Source: UBA12088 sp041920275 (lineage in GTDB: Bacteria; Patescibacteriota; Minisyncoccia; Phycocordibacterales; UBA12088). Taken from it: a stretch of DNA of 9,576 nucleotides. Below the pieces are notes generated by a model. The model was not told the origin of the DNA. It did not search any database and saw nothing but the letters and a program-made list of their open reading frames with translations. The stretch's first letter is position 1. Each line of letters begins with the position of its first letter. The position numbers and the translations under genes were made by a program. Positions 1 through 6,527 of this stretch are shown in pieces. The stretch covers positions 1-9,576 of the forward strand of contig JAYRSE010000012.1 in the NCBI GenBank assembly GCA_041920275.1, in the 5' to 3' direction.

Positions 1-122
1 TTGCCACGGTATCTGACGGCGAGCTTCGTTCGATAGAGTCCTATCTGAACGACATTCCTCGTCAGTGTCTGAACTATTATCGGGCCAGTGAATTATTCGT
101 TATCCACAGTGAGGTGTCCTAG
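1..122 (+). CDS. C-terminal end of an unidentified protein (partial)
   Basis: The third plus frame is open from base 3 to a TAG stop at 120-122 and gives about 39 residues ending ELFVIHSEVS. The other two plus frames hit stops early. The residue mix (RSIESYLNDIPRQCLNYYRA) looks like ordinary soluble protein, but the piece is too short to name a family. The gene runs into tRNA-Ile from the opposite direction. If real, it means no 23S gene begins directly after tRNA-Ile. It could still be a chance open frame, because only 120 bases are visible. Confidence 0.45.
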   Translation, partial: ATVSDGELRSIESYLNDIPRQCLNYYRASELFVIHSEVS

Positions 123-379
123 TTGGGTGGTGCGGGGAGGTTTGCTCTTCTTCGGTAAGAAAAATTCCTATACCGTACTATCTCGCAACACGCCACGACC
201 GGCATGGTCGGTGGTGGCGCGGGAGATTTCGGCACAAAGTACTCCTGTGACAGAAAGAAACACAAACAACAGATCGGAAGCATCGCTCACCTCCAAACAA
301 CGACTTGCTGTTCCACGTTTTTTAATCAAACAACATCTCCACGCTCTTGAAAAGCGTGGCTGCAAAATGATTGATCCTG
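123..379. other. Intergenic region with two hairpins, no convincing gene
   Basis: This stretch separates the plus-strand gene end from the 3' end of tRNA-Ile. It holds an imperfect hairpin at 193-214 (CCACGACC against GGTCGGTGG with one bulge) and a perfect 7-bp hairpin at 339-359 (CCACGCT / AGCGTGG, 7-nt loop). The second lies 20 nt beyond the tRNA-Ile 3' end and could be its transcription terminator on the minus strand, but only scattered T residues follow. I see no 23S 5' end here. Short frames on both strands lack family features. Confidence 0.4.
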
Positions 380-453
380 TGCGCGATCCAAGACTCGAAC
401 TTGGGACCTCTCCATTATCAGTGGAGTGCTCTAACCACCTGAGCTAATCGCGC
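380..453 (-). tRNA. tRNA-Ile(GAT)
   Basis: On the minus strand the sequence folds as a full cloverleaf. The acceptor is GCGCGAT/ATCGCGC, the D stem GCTC/GAGC, the anticodon stem CTCCA/TGGAG with loop CTGATAA (anticodon GAT), and the T arm CCAAG TTCGAGT CTTGG. The discriminator is A at 380 and CCA is not encoded, so a CCA-adding enzyme must complete it. tRNA-Ile(GAU) is the tRNA classically found in the 16S-23S spacer. Here it lies about 680 nt beyond the 16S 3' end, past two apparent terminators, so it is probably a positional relic transcribed on its own. Confidence 0.95.
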
Positions 454-497
454 ATCTGCCCGGAAAGCTTACCACAATGACTCTCGTATCGTACCAG

Positions 498-541
498 AAA
501 AAGAACAATCCCTCAACTCGCATCCGTGCATAGTTGAGGGA
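498..541 (-). terminator. Rho-independent terminator
   Basis: Read on the minus strand, a 10-bp stem (TCCCTCAACT at 541-532 against AGTTGAGGGA at 518-509, 13-nt loop) is followed by ATTGTTCTTTTTC. It starts 8 nt after the stop of the small membrane-protein frame and lies before tRNA-Ile. It would end that transcript and uncouple tRNA-Ile from anything upstream. Confidence 0.8.
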
Positions 542-549
542 CATCGACA

Positions 550-699
550 CTAATCGGACAGCACGACCAGTGTCACAAACAGCGCCCACATACCAAGGCC
601 GGCGACCAGGTATCTTCGCTTCATTTTACGATCCTCTATACTCCGCCACATGGCGGCCCACCATTCATAGCACATAAACCGTTCAAACTCAAGTGCCAT
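550..699 (-). CDS. Possible small single-pass membrane protein (49 aa)
   Basis: The frame begins at ATG 699 (MALEFERF) and ends with TAG at 550. The N-terminal half is rich in aromatic and charged residues (CYEWWAAMWRSIEDRK). A basic KRR patch follows near residue 28, then a hydrophobic helix (YLVAGLGMWALFVTLVVL, about residues 30-47) ending in SD. That pattern suggests a small membrane protein with its N terminus inside. The frame stays open upstream to a TTG at 771, and AAGGAG occurs 16 nt before ATG 699, too far for standard spacing. A clear terminator begins 8 nt after the stop, which supports a transcription unit. I know no family for it. It could be an accidental frame in the 16S/tRNA-Ile spacer. 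Confidence 0.45.
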   Translation of the reverse strand: MALEFERFMCYEWWAAMWRSIEDRKMKRRYLVAGLGMWALFVTLVVLSD

Positions 700-809
700 G
701 TTCAAAAACACCAACTCCTTGCGAACTGAAAACCGTGCGGCACACCGCTCCGTGTACTCACACGAGGGCAAATGATCAGCACTCGCGTCATCCGAGACCG
801 CGACACACT

Positions 810-828
810 AAAACGCCCATACGGGCGC
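810..828 (-). terminator. Probable terminator of the 16S transcript
   Basis: On the minus strand CGCCC-GTAT-GGGCG (827-814) forms a short GC-only hairpin followed by TTTTAG. It lies about 36 nt beyond the 3' arm of the 16S processing stem, where a stand-alone rrs transcript would be expected to end. The short stem and T-run limit confidence. Confidence 0.5.
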
Positions 829-862
829 AGTATCAATTACGAAAACCCACTTGGAGAATCCT

Positions 863-878
863 CTCTTTTGTTCCGTCC
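863..878 (-). other. 16S processing stem, 3' (trailer) arm
   Basis: The minus-strand RNA here reads GGACGGAACAAAAGAG. It is the perfect 16-nt complement of CTCTTTTGTTCCGTCC in the 16S leader (3426-3411). Such leader/trailer helices loop out pre-16S rRNA and are the usual RNase III substrate. The arm lies about 255 nt after the expected mature 3' end, so an unusually long trailer must be removed. The rest of the trailer (879-1133) has two similar hairpins built on CGCATC(G) / (C)GATGCG at about 968-990 and 1067-1088, and no frame I would call. Confidence 0.75.
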
Positions 879-1855
879 GACCGCTCGAGTTGAGCGGCCA
901 CTCATTCCTCCCCGGTCTTTCCCGGCGTCTAGCATAGATTTAAGGCTCACATGCACACCTATTCGTTCGCATCGCGCAATGCACGATGCGTATCGGGAAA
1001 ACGTAGTGTACTGAGAATGTTGCGAACTACCGCTTCATCCCCACTTCGTACGAACCCGCATACTCGCATCACGGAACGCGCGATGCGAACGACCGACCTG
1101 TTCAGTGCAGACACTGTCGTGTTGCACGTTCCAGTTGGAATTAATCCACGAGCAGCTTCCGCTACCCGTGCCTTGTTACGACTTACACCCTGTTACTGAG
1201 CTTACCGTAGGCCCGGATAAACCGGGACGTCGGGTACTCCCAGCTCCCTTGTGTTGACGGGCGGTGAGTACAAGACTCGAGAACGTATTCACCGCAGTGT
1301 AGCTGACCTGCGATTACTAGCGATTCCGACTTCATGTGGGCGAGTTGCAGCCCACAATCCGAACTGAGGATGCTTTTATTAGGATTTGCTCAGAGTTGCC
1401 TCGTCGCATCCCGTTGTAGCACCCATTGTAGCGCGCGTGCCGCCCAAGGCATCAGAGGGAAATACGGACCTGGCGTCATCCCCACCTTCCTCCCAAAAAG
1501 GGCAGTCCTGCCTGGTACATGTAACAGACAGCAGGGGTTGCGTTCGTTGCCCGACTTAACGGTACAATTCAAACCACGAACTGACGACGGCCATGCATCA
1601 CCTGCCTAGCAGTCCGAAGAGGGCTCACGTTTCTGCGAGCTTTCAGCTAGGTTTCAAGCCTTGGTGAGGTTCTTCGCTTAGCGACGAATTAAGCCGCACG
1701 CTCCACCGCTTGTGCGAGTCCCCGTCTATTCCTTTGAGTTTTAAGCTTGCGCTCGTACTACCCAGGCGCCTAACTTAACGCGTTGGCTTTGCCTCGGAGA
1801 GGGTCGATACTCCCCAAAGCTAGTTAGGATCGTTTAGGGCGTGGACTACTGGGGT

Positions 1856-2586
1856 CACATTTGTTGCTATGCAACAAATGAATGTAAAAATCAAAATGCA
1901 AAATGCAAAATGACGTCAACACCATTTGTGCACGGCACAGACATTTCTGCTGTGCTCTCTATGTCGCCATAGAGGTCGGACTATATCTTCACCCGACATT
2001 TCTTGTGAAAATGCCGGAGCTTGGCGTGTAGTCTCTGAGGGTTCTTGTAAACTTTGTTGGGGGGCCGAACAAAAAATGTTCAGCCGAATTTGGTGGGGTG
2101 GTTATCGAAACTGGTTTGCACGAAAAATACGCACCGTGCCACGACGTGGCTCTCAGCATCCGATGTCTACGAATGCGCTACAAACCGAATCGACAACTCG
2201 ACCCCAACAAAGTTTACAAGTCTTCCCTGCTGATTGTCTGGTGCCCCACTTACGCAGAGCGCACGTTTCGGGTTACCCCTTACGTACACCAGAGTTTCCA
2301 GCATATAGCCAAGTTTACCGCGTATGAGTACTTGCTCATACCACGGTTTTCATTCGTACATTACTGCACGACGAGACACTGCCCGTACCACTCACCCCCA
2401 AGGGAGCGAGTACTTTTTCGCCACGAACATGTCCGAGAGGTAATGCGAATTTGAAGGAGCGGTGCAGAAAAATGGGAGTGTCTGAGCAAAAGTCAAAGCT
2501 TTTGCGAGTTGCCCATTTTTCGTCGCACTGCGACTATCAAATTCGATTACCGAAGGACGGTTCGTACGAAAAACGTACGAGCGTTT
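1856..2586 (-). ncRNA. Group I self-splicing intron in the 16S gene (site about E. coli 793)
   Basis: The 16S reads GGATTAGAT at 2595-2587 and resumes ACCCCAGTAGTCC at 1855-1843, so 731 nt interrupt the 790 loop. The 5' exon ends in U and the intron ends in G, as group I introns require. Core elements are visible in order on the minus strand: P (TGCTGGAAACTCTGG, 2303-2289), Q (CAATCAGCAGGGAAG, 2236-2222), R (CTCAGAGACTA, 2039-2029) and S (GAAGATATAGTCC, 1990-1978). Their pairings also fit: P4 TGCTG/CAGCA, P5 CTGGTG/CACCAG and P7 GACTA/TAGTC. A 19-bp P6-type helix (2220-2202 with 2062-2044) carries a large peripheral loop. A perfect 10-bp hairpin lies at 1880-1858 beside the 3' splice site. 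No intact homing endonuclease is seen. I did not settle P1 or the guide sequence. Confidence 0.93.
1858..1915. repeat. Perfect hairpin and AAAATGC direct repeats at the intron 3' end
   Basis: CATTTGTTGC / GCAACAAATG (1858-1867, 1871-1880) is a perfect 10-bp inverted repeat with a 3-nt loop, 2 nt from the 3' splice site. Next to it, plus-strand AAAATGC is repeated twice and followed by AAAATG (1893-1912). The hairpin is probably a P9-type peripheral helix. The AT-rich repeats look like a linker. Confidence 0.6.
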
Positions 2587-2802
2587 ATCTAATCCCATTC
2601 GCTACCCACGCTTTCGTGTCTCAGTGTCAGAAGTATGCCAGTGTGCTGCCTTCGCATTTGGTGTTCCCCATGATATCAACGGATTTCACCCCTACACCAT
2701 GAGTTCCGCACACCTCTCATACCCTCAAGTGGTACCGTTTCCTCCGCATTCCCGAGGTTGAGCCCCGGTCTTTAACAGAAGACTAATACCACCACCTACA
2801 CA

Positions 2803-2833
<31 letters not shown>

Positions 2834-2998
2834 CGAGGCTTCCGTATGACCGCTCCTGCTGGCACGGAATTAGGAGCCTCTTATTCATGAGGTAACGTCA
2901 AATTTCCTCCCTCATAAAAGAAGTTTACGATCCGAAGACCTTCATCCTTCACGCGGCGTCGCTCCGTCAGGCTTTCGCCCATTGCGGAATATTCTCGG

Positions 2999-3030
<32 letters not shown>

Positions 3031-3078
3031 GCAGTTCCATCGGTGGGGGTCAGGCTCTCACCTCCCCTATGCGTCGTA

Positions 3079-3114
<36 letters not shown>

Positions 3115-3289
3115 CAACGCGGGCCGCTCCCATAGCGATAAATCTTTACCCAAAGAATTGCTTCAGTGGGACCATCAGGAATTACCCAACCTTTCGGCTG
3201 GCTATGCCTGACTATGGGGTACGTACCCACGTGTTACTACCTCGTCTGCCGGTTGCCCTTGCGGGCCCCCTTGACTTGCATGCCTTATC

Positions 3290-3328
<39 letters not shown>

Positions 3329-3336
3329 GACAATAG

Positions 3337-3582
3337 TTAGGAATTTCTTAAGCTAAGGATATCACCTCCTCACCGTTCGCCAAAAACGAACGTATGGAAG
3401 CGATACCCAAGGACGGAACAAAAGAGAAAGCTCTCTTGTTCTTTATGTTTAGGTTCTCGTCTGTGGGACGCCGGCCTGCATTCGAAAAGGTTGCCGGTCC
3501 CACGTATTCGGTTGTCAAAAAACGCCACGCTTCCTTGCTTCCGAGACATTACCGAAGCGCGCACCACCATACTGCGGCAGTG
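3337..3582 (-). other. 16S leader with processing-stem 5' arm and competing hairpins
   Basis: The leader runs from the predicted start near 3582 to the 16S 5' end. It contains a hairpin at 3503-3463 (GTGGGAC/GTCCCAC), and an 11-bp hairpin at 3441-3416 (GAACAAGAGAG against CTCTTTTGTTC, one G-U pair). The processing arm CTCTTTTGTTCCGTCC is at 3426-3411. The second hairpin uses the same bases as the processing arm, so the two structures exclude each other. Nearer the 16S is a CGTTCG/CGAACG hairpin (3392-3374), then GAGGAGGTGATATCC, which contains GGAGGTGAT, the complement of a canonical 16S 3' tail. I found no clear boxA. Confidence 0.65.
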
Positions 3583-3588
3583 GTGAAC

Positions 3589-3616
3589 AGTATACCTATC
3601 CACAGGCGTAAGTCAA
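3589..3616 (-). promoter_or_regulatory. Promoter of the 16S unit
   Basis: Minus-strand TTGACT (3616-3611), a 16-nt spacer and TATACT (3594-3589) make a near-consensus vegetative promoter with predicted start near 3582. The -35 box begins 11 nt after the stop codon of the cysteine desulfurase gene, so rrs has its own promoter directly behind that gene. Confidence 0.8.
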
Positions 3617-3626
3617 GCGAACCCGC

Positions 3627-4823
3627 CTAATCCAAAGAATGACGCTGCTGCTGATCAAGGGTGCCGTTGCCATACAGACGCGACACGGTCTCGCACAGCA
3701 CGGTCGTCGCGCGCTCGACCTCCTCCCGAGTCGTATTACGTGAAAGTGTGAGGCGCAACGTCCCTTGCGCAAGCTCGCTCCCAACACCGAGTGCCCGCAT
3801 GACCGGACTCTCCTCCCCCTCCCGTACACATGCGCTGCGCGACGATGCGGCAACACCCGCCGCATCGAGCGCAAGCACAAGCTGTTCACCGGAAAGGCCC
3901 GGAAAAGAGAAATGCACGTTGTTCGCAAGTCGCTTGGTACCTGAGGGACCATTCAGTACCGCCTGCGGTATATTGGTCCGCACCGTTTGGATACACAGAT
4001 CACGCAGAGTGGCGACCTGATGCATGTCATCTTTGCGTCTGCGGGCCGCACACGTGGCGGCACGAGCGCATCCTGCGATGAGCACCACCGGTGGTGTACC
4101 AGGTCGAACATGCTCGCCGTACGGTGTGCGCAATACGATACCGTTTGCACGGTACAAACATCCGACACCCTTGGGACCATACATCTTGTGGCTATCGATG
4201 GTCATGAGATCGACACCCAGCGCGTGCGGCTGGCACGGCAGCCACGCAAAGGCCTGACTTGCATCGGTATGCACCGCAGGTGAAGCACCACACGCCGCAG
4301 CCGCTTGTCGCACGGCTTGCGCAATGGCCCGTATCGGCTGCACCGCTCCGATCTCGTTGTGTGCGTAGTGCACGGTCACAAGGGCGGTCGAAGAGCGGAC
4401 CACCTCCGCCACGCGCTCGGGACGCAGCAAGCCGTTTGGCTCGAGCGGCACCAAGGTCACCTCCACACCGGAGCGCTCCAGCGCCTTAAGTACGTCCAGC
4501 ACCGAACGGTGCTCTATGGCGGTCGTAACGACATGTGGTCGCACTTCGGTGTGTTCAGAACGCCAAGCTTCGAGAACGCCCGTAAGTGCGAGCATGTTCG
4601 ACTCGGTCCCCCCGGAGGTCCAAAGCACCTCATGCGGTCGCACGTTGAGCGCAGTGGCCATTTCTGCGGTCGCACCGTCCAGCACCGCACGCGCCGCACA
4701 CCCTTCACGATGCAACGAAAACGGGTGCGCATATGAACCGGCATCGCACTCACGCATACACGCGGAAACCTCCGGGTCGAGCGGGGTCGCGGCTGCATGA
4801 TCCAAATACACGCGTGGTGACAT
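3627..4823 (-). CDS. iscS: Class I cysteine desulfurase (NifS/IscS type)
   Basis: This 398-residue PLP enzyme removes sulfur from cysteine as a persulfide for Fe-S clusters or tRNA thiolation. It opens with VYLDHAAATPLD. It has SGGTESNMLAL (70-80), PLP-stacking H105 (AIEHRSV), D187 and Q190 (HTDASQ), Schiff-base K213 (TIDSHKMYGPKG) and catalytic C332 (SSRSACVREGEESPVMRALG). The Cys loop reads SRSAC where SGSAC is usual. The segment normally GGGQExxxRxGT is degenerate (TPYGEHVRPGT) and is followed by an Arg-rich stretch, so the specificity could differ. Start 4823 matches the family. An in-frame ATG at 4892 would add 23 residues and lies only about 10 nt from the predicted transcript start, so it remains possible. 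No Shine-Dalgarno precedes either. No scaffold partner gene is adjacent. The symbol iscS is by class only. Confidence 0.9.
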   Translation of the reverse strand: MSPRVYLDHAAATPLDPEVSACMRECDAGSYAHPFSLHREGCAARAVLDGATAEMATALNVRPHEVLWTSGGTESNMLALTGVLEAWRSEHTEVRPHVVTTAIEHRSVLDVLKALERSGVEVTLVPLEPNGLLRPERVAEVVRSSTALVTVHYAHNEIGAVQPIRAIAQAVRQAAAACGASPAVHTDASQAFAWLPCQPHALGVDLMTIDSHKMYGPKGVGCLYRANGIVLRTPYGEHVRPGTPPVVLIAGCARAATCAARRRKDDMHQVATLRDLCIQTVRTNIPQAVLNGPSGTKRLANNVHFSFPGLSGEQLVLALDAAGVAASSRSACVREGEESPVMRALGVGSELAQGTLRLTLSRNTTREEVERATTVLCETVSRLYGNGTLDQQQRHSLD

Positions 4824-4908
4824 ATTTCGGTACCGGCTGTGATCGATCGGTTCGACAGGCGCACGATCGGAGTGACCATGCTCTCGCACCATCAAAGCGG
4901 TATTGCAT

Positions 4909-4936
4909 AGTATACTTACTTGTGGTCTTATTGCAA
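4909..4936 (-). promoter_or_regulatory. Promoter of the cysteine desulfurase gene (leftward half of a divergent promoter)
   Basis: TTGCAA (4936-4931), a 16-nt spacer and TATACT (4914-4909) are found on the minus strand, predicting a start near 4902. The -35 hexamer is its own reverse complement and is also used by the rightward infB promoter. Confidence 0.65.
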
Positions 4937-4959
4937 AAAGGTGCTCCCTGCGGTATACT
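4931..4959 (+). promoter_or_regulatory. Promoter of infB-rbfA (rightward half of a divergent promoter)
   Basis: TTGCAA (4931-4936), an exact 17-nt spacer and TATACT (4954-4959) predict a start near 4966 and a 48-nt leader before the infB ATG at 5014. Another ATG at 4968, in a different frame, would lie 2 nt from this start. Confidence 0.7.
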
Positions 4960-5013
4960 GATAATACATGCACCCTTTGCACGCGCTCGGCAAAACGATC
5001 ATGCAGGAACGAT

Positions 5014-6519
5014 ATGACCGCCAACTCAGCACAACGGATCCCGCGTCCGCCCATAGTCACAGTGATGGGACACATCGACCACGGCAAGTCGACCCTGCTT
5101 GACCACATCCGAAGCACGCGAGTGACCGACACCGAAGCGGGCGGCATCACCCAGCACATCTCCGCCTATGAGGCGGAACACACGACAGCGGCCGGTGAGG
5201 TGCGGACGATTACCTTCCTCGATACGCCCGGCCATGAGGCCTTTCAGCACCTGCGAAGCCGCGGCTCTCATGCGGCGGATCTTGCCATTCTCGTGGTCGC
5301 GGCGGATGACGGGGTCAAGCCGCAAACGCTCGAGGCCCTGAAAGCGATACAAGAAGCGGATATTCCCTTCTTGGTCGCCATCTCAAAGATCGACAAGCCG
5401 AATGCGGACGTGGAGCGGGCCAAACATTCGTTGCTCGAGCACGGCATTTACCTTGAAGGCCTTGGAGGTGACATCCCTTATGTGCCGATTTCTTCCAAAA
5501 CAGGTGAAGGAGTCTCCACCTTGCTTGACCTCCTGTTGCTTGCGGCGGACCTTGAAGAACTTTCCGGCGACCCCGAAGCACCGGCTGAGGGGCTGGTGAT
5601 CGAGTCGCATTGCGACCCGCGCAGGGGCATCTCAGCGGTTGTCGTGATCCGCGACGGCTCACTCCGTGCGGGCGGATACTTGGTTGCCGGAAACGCGTAT
5701 GCTCCGTTGCGTATCATGGAAAACTTCCTTGGCCAACGGATCGACCACGCCTCATTCTCTTCCCCGCTCGTAGTCACCGGATTCTCTTCCATACCGCCCG
5801 TTGGCGCACCCTTCACCACAGCGCCGGACAAAAAGACCGCCGTACTGCGTGCCACAAGCCACGAGCACACTTCCACACACATCTGTGACACCACGGACAC
5901 CGAGGGTCTTTTCCACATGCCCATCGTAATAAAAGCGGATGTGGTTGGCTCGATCGAAGCGATCAAGCACGAACTCCGCAAAAAAGAAGACGACCGCACC
6001 GTGATCCGCTTCGTACACGACGGCGTGGGAGCGATCGCGGAAAATGACGTGAAGGTCGCCATGGGGAGCAAGCAGACCATAGTCATCGGATTCAACGTGG
6101 GTGTCGATGCGGCCGCTAAGGAATTGGCGGAACGACATGGGATAGAGATAGCACTCTTTACGATCATCTACGATCTCGCGGATTGGTTGCCTGGGGCAAT
6201 CGATGCACGGCGTCCCAAGGTGTCGGGCGAAAAGGAACTCGCGACCGCAAAGATCCTGAAATCTTTTAGTGCGACCCATAAACAGCAAACCGTGGGTTGC
6301 CGCGTCGAGACCGGCATCCTTTCCGCAGGCGACCGTATTCGTGTCATACGGCATGGTGCGGAACTGGGACGCGGTCATGTCGAAAGTATGAAGAGTGGCA
6401 AAACCGACGTCGGACATATCACCGCCGGAAACGACTGCGGTGCACAGCTGCACATCGAGCTCCCCGAACCGCTCGCATACAACGACCTGATCCAGGCATT
6501 CACGATCGTCGAATCATAA
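5014..6519 (+). CDS. infB: Translation initiation factor IF-2, short form
   Basis: This 501-residue GTPase brings initiator tRNA to the 30S subunit and promotes 50S joining. G1 is GHIDHGKS (19-26), the switch I region AGGITQHI (42-49), G3 DTPGH (70-74), G4 SKID (124-127) and G5 near ISSKTGEG. Beta-barrel, C1 and C2 domains follow and end at AFTIVES. The long N-terminal region of E. coli IF-2 (about 890 aa) is missing: only some 13 residues precede the G domain. G4 has Ser in place of the usual Asn of NKxD. The start was chosen at ATG 5014; the frame is open further upstream but gives residues unlike IF-2. AGGA lies 5 nt upstream, yet the 16S lacks a matching CCUCC. rbfA follows after 8 nt, so the two form an operon. 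Confidence 0.96.
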   Translation: MTANSAQRIPRPPIVTVMGHIDHGKSTLLDHIRSTRVTDTEAGGITQHISAYEAEHTTAAGEVRTITFLDTPGHEAFQHLRSRGSHAADLAILVVAADDGVKPQTLEALKAIQEADIPFLVAISKIDKPNADVERAKHSLLEHGIYLEGLGGDIPYVPISSKTGEGVSTLLDLLLLAADLEELSGDPEAPAEGLVIESHCDPRRGISAVVVIRDGSLRAGGYLVAGNAYAPLRIMENFLGQRIDHASFSSPLVVTGFSSIPPVGAPFTTAPDKKTAVLRATSHEHTSTHICDTTDTEGLFHMPIVIKADVVGSIEAIKHELRKKEDDRTVIRFVHDGVGAIAENDVKVAMGSKQTIVIGFNVGVDAAAKELAERHGIEIALFTIIYDLADWLPGAIDARRPKVSGEKELATAKILKSFSATHKQQTVGCRVETGILSAGDRIRVIRHGAELGRGHVESMKSGKTDVGHITAGNDCGAQLHIELPEPLAYNDLIQAFTIVES

Positions 6520-6527
6520 AATACACC

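Noticed and set aside
168..447. Open frames of 65 and 119 codons overlapping the tRNA-Ile flank
   Set aside because: The plus frame runs into the tRNA gene and the minus frame has mixed, uncharacteristic composition with no supporting signals.
2392..2598. 68-codon minus frame in the 5' part of the intron as a homing endonuclease
   Set aside because: It has no LAGLIDADG, GIY-YIG, HNH or His-Cys motif, is far too short, and overlaps perfect RNA stems. At best it is a remnant.
5004..5009. AGGA before infB as a true Shine-Dalgarno
   Set aside because: The 16S lacks CCUCC, and AGGA is frequent by chance. GGAA pairing with the UUCC tail remains possible but unproven.
4903..5013. TTG-initiated N-terminal extension of IF-2
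   Set aside because: It overlaps the promoter, and its Cys-rich residues do not resemble an IF-2 N-domain.
4824..5159. 112-residue N-terminal extension of the cysteine desulfurase
   Set aside because: It would cross the divergent promoter and the start of infB. The family start VYLDHAAATP fits ATG 4823. Only the ATG at 4892 is kept as an alternative.
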